Source of the DNA: Acidimicrobiia bacterium
GTDB taxonomy: Bacteria > Actinomycetota > Acidimicrobiia > Spongiisociales > UBA5794
DNA: 11,030 bases
NCBI GenBank assembly: GCA_013695075.1
Contig: JACDBE010000041.1
Coordinates: forward strand, 1-11,030
Direction: 5' to 3'
In this document: one piece after another, positions 1 through 9,465 of the stretch
Layout of the letters: every line of letters starts with the position of its first letter
How positions within the stretch are numbered: position 1 is the stretch's first letter
Position numbers and translations under genes: made by a program
The notes under the pieces: generated by a model
The model's database searches: none
Told to the model about the DNA's origin: nothing
Seen by the model: only the letters and a program-made list of their open reading frames with translations

Positions 1-146
1 CCGGAGGAGTGTCTGTGTTGGCGCCGGGCGAGTGCCTGATCGATGACGAGCACCGCGCCATCGCCTGCCAGGCGGGACGGCCAGCCGGCTAGCCTCGCCG
101 GCGCTCGGCTTCTCGCCCTCTGGCTGGCCAGAGTGCGCGCCGAGCA
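1..146. other. Flank downstream of tmRNA, no gene recognised
   Basis: No convincing coding region is seen. One plus-strand frame is open from the left edge to a TAG near position 90, but it is under 30 codons and resembles nothing I know. The stretch holds two GC-rich inverted repeats, at 84-102 (GCCGGC twice, 7-base loop) and at 118-133. It is the sequence immediately 3' of ssrA, a common integration site for mobile elements, but no integrase or repeated tmRNA end is visible here. Confidence 0.4.
118..133 (-). terminator. Candidate stem-loop terminator after tmRNA
   Basis: An inverted repeat, CTCTGGC and GCCAGAG separated by two bases, lies 13 bases past the tmRNA 3' end in the direction of transcription. 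There is no clear T-tract after it, so a classic intrinsic terminator is not proven; it could equally be a 3' processing signal. Confidence 0.3.
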
Positions 147-499
147 TGGTGGAGGTGGGGGGAGTCGAACCCCCGTCCCGTGAGGTTTCAGCGTCGGCAT
201 CTCCGAGCGCAGCCAACAGCGAGCTTTCGGGTCGTGAACCGCTGTCGGCACGTCTGTCCGCGACCCTATCCGGAGGTGATCTCGACCGTGGGTCTCCGGA
301 GCCCCCACGGCTGCCTCCTGCATTGCGTTGCCCGTTCCGGCGAGGCAGGCGCCCACCGGGCGGACAGGCTGCTACTTAGGCAGCCAGTGCCAGATTGTTG
401 TCGGCACGTATGCGTTTCCCGGCGATTTAACGAGGACTCCGGGGTTCCTCGGCTCGCTTCCGGCGCCTCGACCCTCACAGTCGAAACCGTGTCACCCCC
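147..499 (-). ncRNA. ssrA: tmRNA (transfer-messenger RNA)
   Basis: This RNA rescues ribosomes stalled on broken mRNAs: it enters as an alanyl-tRNA mimic, then serves as template for a degradation tag. The 3' end (minus strand) has a T-arm GGGTTCGACTCCC and ends in CCACCTCCACCA. The 5' end GGGGGTG pairs with CACCTCC to form a seven-pair acceptor stem with one G-U, which sets both ends and gives 353 nt. The conserved 5' block GGTTTCGAC is present. The tag frame runs from resume codon GCC (421-423) to TAA (376-378) and reads AGKRIRADNNLALAA, ending in the usual ALAA degron. The last three bases, CCA, are encoded. smpB lies 85 bases upstream on the same strand, as expected for its protein partner. 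I did not fold the pseudoknots. Confidence 0.95.
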
Positions 500-557
500 G
501 TGTGGGGCCAACATCCGTCGGCACGCCTTATGTTAGGCGCACAGCTAGAACCGCGAT

Positions 558-580
558 GCCCGGTTGATTGTTCCCCGGGC
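558..580 (-). terminator. Stem-loop between smpB and ssrA
   Basis: GCCCGG and CCGGGC form a 6-bp stem around an 11-base loop, starting 4 bases past the smpB stop codon. There is no T-run, so termination is only a possibility; it could also be a processing site in a joint smpB-ssrA transcript. A second small inverted repeat (CGCCT/AGGCG, 524-539) encloses a -10-like TAACAT at 530-535, placing a possible ssrA start about 20 bases before the mature 5' end. No good -35 box goes with it. Confidence 0.3.
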
Positions 581-584
581 AGCA

Positions 585-1061
585 CTACCTCTGGCGGGCT
601 CGGTCCATCTCCCGTAGCTGCTCGCGTTCGCGGATGCGATGGCGCTTGTCGACGGTGCGCCGACCCTTGGCGAGCCCCAGCTCCACCTTGGCGTAGCCAT
701 TGGCCAGGTACACCGACAGCGGGATCAGGGTGAGCCCGGACTCTTTGACCTTGCCGGTGAGTCGGGCGATCTCCCGACGGTGGAGGAGCAGCTTGCGGCT
801 CCGCTCCGGGTCGTGCCCGCCCTCCCGAGAAAATCGGTACGGGGCGACGTGGACGTTGTTCAGCCACACCTCGCCACCCCGGATCTCGGCGTAGGCGTCC
901 TTCAGCTGAACCTGACCGGCGCGGATGCTCTTGATCTCGGACCCGGTGAGCACCATGCCACACTCGAAGGTCTCCACGATCTCGTAGTCGTGGCGGGCTC
1001 GCCGGTTGGTGGCGACCACCTTGCGGCCAGCCTGCTGGCGGCCGGTCTGCTGGCGAGCCAT
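585..1061 (-). CDS. smpB: SmpB, tmRNA-binding protein
   Basis: SmpB binds the tRNA-like part of tmRNA and delivers it with EF-Tu to the empty A site of stalled ribosomes. The 158-residue product has the usual family length and features: a basic N-terminal tail (MARQQTGRQQAGRK), the early strand segment ATNRRARHDYEI, the hallmark GMVLTGSEIKSIRAG (about residues 35-49), a central WLNNVHVAPY, and a C-terminal stretch GLAKGRRTVDKRHRIRER. This last matches the conserved KGKK-x-DKR tail that enters the mRNA channel. The ATG lies one base after the stop of the M23 peptidase gene with no strong Shine-Dalgarno, so translation is probably coupled. Its RNA partner ssrA follows at once. It ends in TAG. 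Confidence 0.97.
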   Translation of the reverse strand: MARQQTGRQQAGRKVVATNRRARHDYEIVETFECGMVLTGSEIKSIRAGQVQLKDAYAEIRGGEVWLNNVHVAPYRFSREGGHDPERSRKLLLHRREIARLTGKVKESGLTLIPLSVYLANGYAKVELGLAKGRRTVDKRHRIREREQLREMDRARQR

Positions 1062-1062
1062 G

Positions 1063-2295
1063 TCACAGGTACCCGGCGGGGTCGACCGGGTTGCCGTTCA
1101 CCCGCACCTCGAAGTGGAGATGGGGACCGGTGGACAGCCCGGTGGATCCCGCATAGCCGACCACATCGCCGGCGCCGACCGCGGCGCCGTAGGACACCGC
1201 CAGCGACGACTGGTGGGCATACAGCGTGGTGAGCCCGCCGCCGTGGTCGACCACCACGGTGTTGCCGTAGCCACCGAACCACCCCGCCAGGATCACGGTG
1301 CCGGCGGTGGCGCTGGCGATGGGCGTGCCCGTACCGGCGCTCATGTCCCACCCGGTGTGCATGCGGTAGTAGCCGAGAATGGGATGGAGCCGCGGACCGA
1401 AGCCCGAGGTGACCGCACCGGGAACGGGGCGGACCCAACCCGAGCTGGCAACCTCCGGCTGCTCGGTGCCGGCGGTTGCCGCCTTGGCCGCCTCGGCGCG
1501 GATGGCATCGCGGACCCGGTCCTGCTCTACCTCGAGGGCGGCCAGCTCGCCCTCGAAGTGGGCGATCTCCTCCTCGACCGTCGTCAGCAGGGAACGTTCG
1601 TTGGCCAGCTCGACCTCGGCAGCGCGCTGGTTGGCGATCTGTTCGGCGAGCAGACCGGAGACCCTGGCCTCCTCCTCAACCAGCAGCGCCTGCTCCTGCT
1701 CGAGGATCTGCTGCTGGTTGGCGGCGGCCCCGATCTGCCGCTGCTCCTGGCGACGCAGCGCCTCCAAGTCGAGCAGGGTGCGGTCGGTCTCCCGAGAGAC
1801 GACCGACAGGTAGGCCATGCCGATGCCCAGTTCGTTGAGGTCGTTGGTGGCGAGCACGACGAGGGCCTGGTCGCTGCCACCGGTCATGTACAGCTGGCGA
1901 GCCCACGCTTCGGCGTCGGCCTCGGTGTCCTTCAGCTCGGCCCGGGTGGTGGCCAGATCATGCCGGAGGCGGACCAGGGTCTCCTGCACCACGGCGATCC
2001 GTATCGCTTGGTCCCGCACCGCCTGGCGAGCCGTACCCAGCTCGGCGGTGACCTGAGCGACGCTGCCCAGCAGCAGATCGACCCGGTCCCGAGTCGCAAC
2101 CACCGCGGTGGCCAGGGTGGAACGTTCCCCCTCGGCCGCCTCGATGCTCGACGCCACCTGGTCGAGCTGGGCATTGACGGATGCCAGGTCCTCCTCGAGG
2201 TCGTCTTGGGCAAGCACCGGGACCATGGCGAACAGCGACACCGCCACGATCACCGCCGCGGTGGCCAGCCGGATCGGAAGGCGGCGGTCGGCCAC
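1063..2295 (-). CDS. Secreted coiled-coil M23 (LytM) murein endopeptidase
   Basis: A likely peptidoglycan hydrolase acting outside the membrane. The 410-residue product starts with a basic n-region and hydrophobic segment (about 9-28) ending VPVLAQ, a plausible signal peptidase I site after residue 29. Residues 31-270 are rich in Glu, Gln, Ala and Leu in heptad-like order, consistent with the long coiled coil of EnvC/PcsB-type proteins. The C-terminal part (about 287-410) is a LytM domain: SGFGPRLHP, HTGWD (H313, D317), H361 and HLHFE (H392, H394). All expected zinc-ligand and catalytic positions are present, so it should be active, unlike EnvC, whose LytM domain has lost them. It lies 4 bases after ftsX, so FtsX probably controls it. 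I give no symbol, as naming across EnvC-like proteins is loose. Confidence 0.92.
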   Translation of the reverse strand: MADRRLPIRLATAAVIVAVSLFAMVPVLAQDDLEEDLASVNAQLDQVASSIEAAEGERSTLATAVVATRDRVDLLLGSVAQVTAELGTARQAVRDQAIRIAVVQETLVRLRHDLATTRAELKDTEADAEAWARQLYMTGGSDQALVVLATNDLNELGIGMAYLSVVSRETDRTLLDLEALRRQEQRQIGAAANQQQILEQEQALLVEEEARVSGLLAEQIANQRAAEVELANERSLLTTVEEEIAHFEGELAALEVEQDRVRDAIRAEAAKAATAGTEQPEVASSGWVRPVPGAVTSGFGPRLHPILGYYRMHTGWDMSAGTGTPIASATAGTVILAGWFGGYGNTVVVDHGGGLTTLYAHQSSLAVSYGAAVGAGDVVGYAGSTGLSTGPHLHFEVRVNGNPVDPAGYL

Positions 2296-2299
2296 CAGG

Positions 2300-3181
2300 T
2301 CAGGTCTTCAGGTAGCGATGGACCGCCAGGCTGAGGCTGGAACCCAGGACTCCGACCAGCACCCCGAACATCAGGATGATGAGGGACCAGCGGGTGAGGA
2401 ACTCGGGTCCGATCTCGATGCTGATGAACTCCGGCAACGTGGTAAGTCGCTGCACGGCGACGCGATACACCCCGATGGCGACCCCGATGGCGAGGGCACC
2501 GCCGACCAGCCCCTCGATCATCCCTTCGATGACGAACGGGGTGCGCACATACCAGTTGGAGGCGCCCACCAGCCGCATGATCTCGATCTCCTCGCGCCTG
2601 GCGTAGATCGCCATCTGGATGGTGTTGGCGATGAGGGCCACCGCCGCCACCCCGAGCGCCACCGACAGGATGGAGAACACCACCCGCAACCCGTCACGCA
2701 GCGCCGCCAGGGCGGCGATCTGGGGGCCGGCGGTGATGATCTCGCTCACCCCGGGCGAGCTCTGCAGCCGCTGCACGATGGGGTCGTACTGCTCCAGATT
2801 GACGGGGCGTACCCTGATGGAGGCGGGCAGGATCCCGGGTCGCTCCTCGATGACGCGGCGGGCGCTGGAGTTGTTGGCCAGCATCTCCAGCGCCTCCTCT
2901 TGGGCGTCGGCCTTGGAGAAGATGATTACCTCGGCGACTTCGTCCCAGCCGGCCACCTCGTCGCGCAGGGCGTCGACATCACGGAACTCCTCCCTGAGAA
3001 AGGCTATGACCCGCACGTCCTCCTCCCAGCGCAGGGTGTTGATCCGGGCGATCTCCCCGAAAATGAGGGTGCCGAACATCAGCTGCAGCGAGATGAACAC
3101 CGCCAGGATGGCCCCCAACACCACCAGACCGTTGCGCCTGATGTTGTTGAAGGCCTCCATAAACACGTACTGCAGGCTCAT
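2300..3181 (-). CDS. ftsX: FtsX, membrane subunit of cell-division FtsEX complex
   Basis: FtsX is the membrane partner of the ATPase FtsE. Rather than transporting anything, the complex passes ATP-driven shape changes across the membrane to a peptidoglycan hydrolase. The 293-residue product has the family layout: a short N-terminal cytoplasmic part (MSLQYVFMEAFNNIRRN), TM1 at about 19-41, an extracellular domain at about 42-165, then TM2 (166-189), TM3 (about 215-240) and TM4 (about 264-288). The loop after TM2 carries REEIEIMRLVGAS, the best-conserved FtsX motif. Its ATG overlaps the ftsE stop (ATGA, 3178-3181), indicating translational coupling and equal dosage. The next gene encodes the probable hydrolase target. 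Confidence 0.97.
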   Translation of the reverse strand: MSLQYVFMEAFNNIRRNGLVVLGAILAVFISLQLMFGTLIFGEIARINTLRWEEDVRVIAFLREEFRDVDALRDEVAGWDEVAEVIIFSKADAQEEALEMLANNSSARRVIEERPGILPASIRVRPVNLEQYDPIVQRLQSSPGVSEIITAGPQIAALAALRDGLRVVFSILSVALGVAAVALIANTIQMAIYARREEIEIMRLVGASNWYVRTPFVIEGMIEGLVGGALAIGVAIGVYRVAVQRLTTLPEFISIEIGPEFLTRWSLIILMFGVLVGVLGSSLSLAVHRYLKT

Positions 3182-4086
3182 CGACGAGCACTCCTACGGC
3201 CGGGGGGCTTGGCAGCGGCGACCTCGACGGCCTCCTGCTGCATAGTGTCGTCTCCGATGTCGATCTGCCCGCCGCCGCCGGGGCGTGGTGGCCTGGTGGC
3301 GATGGGCTGGGTGATCGCCGGGATCTCGGCGGTGATCTCGGTGGCGTCGGCCAGGGGAACGTCGATGTCGCCCTTGGTGTGGGGACCGTCGCTCGCTGCG
3401 GCGCCGCGGCGGTCGTACAGCCCGCTCACCTGGTCGCGCACGATGCGACCGCGCTCTAGCTGCACCACCCTGCGCCGCATGGCGTCGACGATGGCGTGGT
3501 CGTGGGTGGCCATGACCACCGTGGTCCCGGTGCGGTTGATGCGATCGAGGATGCGCATGATGCCCACCGACGTCGCCGGATCAAGGTTTCCGGTGGGCTC
3601 GTCGGCCAACAGGATCAGGGGCCGGTTGACGAACGCTCGGGCGATCGACACCCGCTGCTGCTCACCGCCGGAGAGCTGGCGCGGGTAGCGATCGGCGTTG
3701 GCGGCGAGCCCCACCAGCTTGAGCACCTGGGGCACCTGGGACTTGATGATCGCCCGGGGCCGCCCGGTGACCTCGAGGGCGAAGGCCACGTTCTCGTGCA
3801 CGGTCTTGTTGGGGAGCAGCTTGAAATCCTGGAACACGGTGCCGATGGAGCGGCGCAGGTGGGGCACCTTCCAGTTGGCCAGCGCCGAGGCATGCTTGCC
3901 CGCTACCCAGATGTCGCCGATGGTGGGACGCTCCTCGCGCATCATCAGCCGGATGAGCGTCGACTTGCCCGATCCCGAGGGGCCGACCAGGAAGACGAAC
4001 TCACCCTTGTGTATCTCCAGGGAGGCGTCCTTGACGGCGACGACACCACCGTCGTATGCCTTGGTCACGTTGTCCAGTCGGATCAT
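3178..4086 (-). CDS. ftsE: FtsE, ATPase subunit of FtsEX, with long C-terminal tail
   Basis: This is the cytoplasmic ABC ATPase of the FtsEX division complex. In the 302-residue product the Walker A is GPSGSGKST (35-43), the Q-loop Gln86, the signature LSGGEQQ (138-144), the Walker B LILLADEP (157-164) with D-loop GNLD, and the switch His195 in MATHD. The ATG at 4086 is preceded by GAGGA at a good distance and begins MIRLDNVTKAY, as in the family; the frame stays open further upstream, but that part is unlike FtsE. Most FtsE proteins end near residue 225. Here about 75 more residues follow, rich in Pro, Gly, Ala, Asp and Thr, probably disordered, and ending in basic GRRSARR. No frameshift is needed to explain it, and the stop overlaps ftsX. 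Confidence 0.97.
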   Translation of the reverse strand: MIRLDNVTKAYDGGVVAVKDASLEIHKGEFVFLVGPSGSGKSTLIRLMMREERPTIGDIWVAGKHASALANWKVPHLRRSIGTVFQDFKLLPNKTVHENVAFALEVTGRPRAIIKSQVPQVLKLVGLAANADRYPRQLSGGEQQRVSIARAFVNRPLILLADEPTGNLDPATSVGIMRILDRINRTGTTVVMATHDHAIVDAMRRRVVQLERGRIVRDQVSGLYDRRGAAASDGPHTKGDIDVPLADATEITAEIPAITQPIATRPPRPGGGGQIDIGDDTMQQEAVEVAAAKPPGRRSARR

Positions 4087-4161
4087 GGGGTCCTCGCTCG
4101 GGGGCGACGCCGCGCCGGCAATCGTTGCTGGGCGCTCGGCCGACGCCCTAACCCGGCGCCG

Positions 4162-4190
4162 ATGGTACCGACGGCCGCCGCCAACACCAA
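4162..4190 (-). promoter_or_regulatory. Candidate promoter of the ftsEX-M23-smpB operon
   Basis: On the minus strand TTGGTG (4185-4190) and TACCAT (4162-4167) are spaced by exactly 17 bases, a fair match to a housekeeping sigma-70 type promoter. It lies in the 110-base gap between the prfB stop and the ftsE start, the largest gap inside this block. Matches of this quality arise by chance in any sequence, so it is a suggestion only. Confidence 0.4.
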
Positions 4191-4196
4191 GCTCTG

Positions 4197-5307
4197 CTAG
4201 CCCTCGTGGCGGGCCCGTCTCCATTGCAGGTACGAATCCATGAAGGTGTCGAGGTCCCCGTCGAGCACCGCTTCGACATTCCCCACCTCGGCATTGGTGC
4301 GCAGGTCCTTCACCATCTGGTACGGCTGGAGCACATAGGAGCGGATCTGCCGGCCCCACCCGGCCTCGGTCTGCTCGCCGCGGATGGCGTCGATCTCCTG
4401 CTGGCGCTGCTGGCGGGCGTGCTCGGCGAGCCGGGAGGCGAGGATCTGCATGGCCCGGTTCTTGTTCTGCAACTGCGACCGCTCGTTCTGCACCGCCACC
4501 ACGATCCCGGTGGGCAGGTGGGTGATGCGCACCGCCGAATCGGAGGTGTTGACGTGCTGGCCACCGGCACCCTGGGAGCGGTAGGTGTCGATGCGCAGGT
4601 CGTCTTCGTTGATCTCCACGTCGCCCAGGTCCACCTGGGGCACCACGTCCACCCCGGCAAAGGAGGTGTGCCGGCGCGACTGGGAATCGAACGGGCTGAT
4701 GCGCACCAACCGGTGAACGCCGCGCTCGCTCTCGAAGATCCCGTAGGCGTGGTCCCCGGTGACGGTGACCGTTGCCGACTTGATCCCCGCCTCGTCACCT
4801 GGGGAGACCTCGTCGACCTCGAACCCCAACTTGGATCGCTCCAGGTAGCGGAGGTACATGCGCAGCATCATCTCCGCCCAGTCATGGGCATCTACCCCAC
4901 CGGCTCCGGCATGGATGCTGACGATGGCGGCTCGATCGTCGTACTCACCGAAGAACAGCGTCTCCCGCTCCAGCGCCGCCAGCTCGGCCTCGAGGTCGCT
5001 CAGCTCCTGGCGGGCCTCCTGCTCGGTGGCGGCGTCGTCCTCGGACTGGGCCAGGTCGAGCAGTACTTCGCTGTCCTCCAGCCGCCCACCGAGGGCGTTG
5101 ACGGTGGCGATGGTGGTCTCGAAGCGGGCCAGCTTCCTGGTGACCTCGAGGGCGCGCTCCTGGTCCTCCCACAGGTCGGGCGCCGACGCCAGCACCCTCA
5201 GCGCCTCGACCTCGCCCAGCTTGCCGTCGACGTCAAAGGAACCTCCGGGCGTCGTCGAGCCTGGCCTCGAGTTCCTTGAGCAGGGCACGGGGATCGAAGT
5301 CTTTCAT
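4197..5307 (-). CDS. prfB: Peptide chain release factor 2, made by programmed +1 frameshift
   Basis: RF2 reads UAA and UGA in the ribosomal A site and triggers peptide release. Translation starts at the ATG at 5305-5307 and reads 24 codons (MKDFDPRALLKELEARL...) to CTT, then meets an in-frame TGA (5233-5235). A +1 slip skips one T and continues with GAC for 345 more codons, giving 369 residues, the usual length. A start in the downstream frame alone would give a non-homologous N-terminus. Numbered on the full protein, the stop-codon-reading tripeptide SPF is at about 204-206 (SPF, not PxT, marks RF2), and the catalytic GGQ is at about 248-250 within SQGAGGQHVNTSDSAVR. The N-terminal half is helical and acidic, as in the family. 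secA ends 27 bases upstream. The gene itself stops with TAG, which RF2 does not read. Confidence 0.97.
5233..5246 (-). promoter_or_regulatory. RF2 autoregulatory +1 recoding site
   Basis: On the minus strand the site reads GGAGG, TTC, CTT, TGA, C. A Shine-Dalgarno-like GGAGG (5242-5246) lies three bases before the slippery CTT codon (5236-5238), which is followed by the poor terminator UGA-C (TGA 5233-5235). The arrangement is the same as in the E. coli prfB site, where low RF2 lets the ribosome slip +1 and high RF2 ends translation early. Function is inferred from that match. Confidence 0.95.
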
Positions 5308-5330
5308 CACCCCGGCAGGGTAACCGGGTG
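5308..5330 (-). promoter_or_regulatory. Possible hairpin over the prfB ribosome-binding site
   Basis: CACCCGG (5324-5330 on the minus strand) can pair with CCGGGGTG (5308-5315), leaving one bulged base and an 8-base loop. The second arm contains the only Shine-Dalgarno-like bases (GGGGTG) right before the prfB ATG, so the hairpin could limit initiation unless ribosomes from secA, ending just upstream, open it. This is inference from base pairing only. Confidence 0.3.
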
Positions 5331-5334
5331 CTGC

Positions 5335-7980
<2,646 letters not shown>

Positions 7981-7988
7981 ATCCCCGG

Positions 7989-8016
7989 ATGATAAAGGCG
8001 GGCCGGCCGCTATCAA
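7989..8016 (-). promoter_or_regulatory. Candidate secA promoter
   Basis: On the minus strand TTGATA (8011-8016) and TATCAT (7989-7994) are separated by 16 bases, the best sigma-70-like match I see in the window. The predicted start falls at about 7980-7983, at or within three bases of the secA ATG (7980). The transcript would then have almost no leader, and the GGGG that ends three bases before the ATG is too close for a normal Shine-Dalgarno. Confidence 0.55.
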
Positions 8017-8027
8017 GACCGTCGAGG

Positions 8028-8567
8028 TCAGGCCGGGACGATCAACCCCAGCGATCCGTCCTTGCGGTGGTACAGCACCGACGGCTTGCCCGTCTCGGCA
8101 TCGTGGAAGAAGAAGAAGGCGTGGCCAAGCAGGTCGATCTGCAACGTCGCCTCCTCCACCGACATCGGTCGCAGCTCGAACCGTTTGGTGCGCACCAGGA
8201 CGGCCGAACCGGCGGTGGTGACGGCGTCGACGTCAGGCACGGCGGATGGTCCGCCGTGGGGGCGGGATCGTTGCACCAGCCGCTCCTTCAGCCGGCGTAG
8301 CTGGTGCTCGAACTTGTCGACTGCCAGGTCGAGGGCGGACCGGTCGTCGCCGGCGGAGGCCTCCACCCTTACCGTGTGCCCCTTGGCCCTGGTGGTGATC
8401 TCGACCCGGAACCGGCCGGCCACCCTGGGGTTGCGCCACTCGGTGAACTCGACGTCTGCGTTGGCTCCGTCGCCGAAGATCCTGCCGGCGTGCCGCACCT
8501 TTTCCTCGGCGGCGGACCGCATGGCGTCGGTGACCTGAGTGTTCTTGCCGTGCACCTGAACGTCCAA
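8028..8567 (-). CDS. hpf: Long-form ribosome hibernation promoting factor
   Basis: Long HPF joins idle 70S ribosomes into inactive 100S dimers in stationary phase. The 179-residue product has two parts. Residues 1-100 form the YfiA-like ribosome-binding domain (MDVQVHGKNTQVTDAM, VEFTEWRNP, KGHTVRVEA, DDRSALDLAVDKFEHQLRR). After a linker rich in Pro and Gly, residues about 124-179 form the dimerisation domain (VRTKRFELRPMSVEEA, DLLGHAFFFFHDAETG, LYHRKDGSLGLI). The start is a TTG (8565-8567): it fits the family N-terminus and has AGGAG five bases before it, whereas the first ATG would remove the first beta strand. secA follows after a 47-base gap with its own promoter. The hpf-secA-prfB order is also known from other Gram-positive bacteria. 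Confidence 0.95.
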   Translation of the reverse strand: MDVQVHGKNTQVTDAMRSAAEEKVRHAGRIFGDGANADVEFTEWRNPRVAGRFRVEITTRAKGHTVRVEASAGDDRSALDLAVDKFEHQLRRLKERLVQRSRPHGGPSAVPDVDAVTTAGSAVLVRTKRFELRPMSVEEATLQIDLLGHAFFFFHDAETGKPSVLYHRKDGSLGLIVPA

Positions 8568-8684
8568 CGAGGCTCCTCTCTCAGCTGACCATGACGGGAC
8601 GCGTCGACAACGACATCGGCGCAGTCGAAAGACGGAAGGTGGCAGGGGGCGACCACGGGGTGGACCTCGATGGACCGGTCCCGA
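8568..8684 (-). promoter_or_regulatory. hpf upstream region with ribosome-binding site and palindrome
   Basis: The gap between comF and hpf holds a clear Shine-Dalgarno AGGAG (8573-8577), five bases from the TTG start. About 100 bases upstream of the start lies the perfect 10-base palindrome GGACCGGTCC (8672-8681), which may be an operator or chance. I could not pick out a convincing -35/-10 pair. Confidence 0.4.
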
Positions 8685-9305
8685 TCACACGACCTCCCTA
8701 CTCGGAAGGGCCCCGCTCGGCCTGCTCACCCTGCGCATGCTACTCGGAGCGGTCGCAACCAGGCCGAGGTGAACCGCCCCGGACAGGGCGGCCACCGCTG
8801 CGTCCAGCGTCGCCCCCGAGGTAGCCACGTCGTCGATGAGAACGTAACCGGGATCGGCCCGTGCCCGCGGCCGGAAGGCGACCCGGGACCGCGCCGCGTC
8901 GCCCCGGGCAGCATGGCGGGGCCACCACCACCCGGCATCGAGTGCAGTGATGACGGGCAACCCGGTTTGCCGTCCCACCGCCTGCGCCAGCCACCGGGCC
9001 GGGTCGATGCCGTAGCGCCACCGCCGCCCCCGTGCCCGCGGCACCGGCACCAGTGCGGTGGCCCCCGGCGGCAGCTCCGCCACCATCCCCGCCGCCAGCA
9101 CCTCGGCGGCGGTCACCAACGCCTGATACTTGAGCCGGTGCACCAGCACTCGCCCCGTCCCATGGTGGGCGAAGGCGGCCGCCACCAGCAACCCGTCCGG
9201 CGTGAGGAACCGCCGCCCCGGCCCCAGCAAACGACGGCACCGGTCGCACAGCGGCGCCCCCGCCAGCGCCCCGCAAGAAGTACAACCAACCATGCCCCGC
9301 ATCAT
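8685..9305 (-). CDS. comF: ComF family phosphoribosyltransferase-like protein
   Basis: ComF proteins carry a PRTase fold. In competent bacteria ComF helps bring single-stranded DNA into the cytoplasm; elsewhere its role is unclear. The 206-residue product has an N-terminal zinc finger (C8-x2-C11 and C20-x2-C23), a middle part (LKYQALVTAAEVL, ALVPVPRARGRR), and the PRPP-loop motif VLIDDVATSGATL (155-167). The usual RGFNQ after the arginines is replaced here by RYGIDPA, a diverged spot. The chosen ATG (9303-9305) lies just before the finger; another at 9293 is possible. Neither has a strong Shine-Dalgarno. The frame stays open to 9878, but that part is low-complexity repeat sequence. No other competence gene is in view, so a DNA-uptake role is unproven. 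Confidence 0.87.
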   Translation of the reverse strand: MMRGMVGCTSCGALAGAPLCDRCRRLLGPGRRFLTPDGLLVAAAFAHHGTGRVLVHRLKYQALVTAAEVLAAGMVAELPPGATALVPVPRARGRRWRYGIDPARWLAQAVGRQTGLPVITALDAGWWWPRHAARGDAARSRVAFRPRARADPGYVLIDDVATSGATLDAAVAALSGAVHLGLVATAPSSMRRVSRPSGALPSREVV

Positions 9306-9410
9306 GCCGGCAGGGTGTGACACGAATGCGGTCACCGGGACCTCACCTACGCAGGGCGCGACAGACTCAGGAGCCAGAACAGTCGACAACGGCACGGAGG
9401 CCATCGGCCT

Positions 9411-9465
9411 GCGAAACCGATCCCTCCCCGCCTCACTCCGCTCGGCACCGTCCCGGTTGTTTCGC
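9411..9465. repeat. Direct repeat copy 1 inside an inverted repeat
   Basis: The 32-base copy at 9419-9450 begins GATCCCTCCC and matches 9548-9579 at 27 of 32 positions by my alignment. It sits between GCGAAAC (9411-9417) and GTTTCGC (9459-9465), a perfect 7-bp inverted pair, so the unit can fold as a stem with the repeat in the loop. This is like small interspersed palindromic elements. Confidence 0.65.

Noticed and set aside
84..150. Integration site of a mobile element at the tmRNA 3' end.
   Set aside because: No integrase gene and no second copy of the tmRNA 3' end is visible; the single end is simply the gene's own.
146..567. Several short open frames on both strands within 146-567.
   Set aside because: They lie in the tmRNA gene, whose acceptor stem, T-arm and tag frame account for the sequence.
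1006..2334. Long plus-strand open frames opposite the M23 gene, and likewise 2108-3688, 4206-5279 and 5674-7992.
   Set aside because: They are antisense shadows of GC-rich genes: their composition (Gly, His, Asp, Val rich) follows from the third-position bias of the real minus-strand genes, and no domain is recognisable.
4087..4359. Upstream extension of ftsE (frame open to 4359).
   Set aside because: The extension is unlike FtsE, overlaps the end of prfB, and the ATG at 4086 has a good ribosome-binding site and the family N-terminus.
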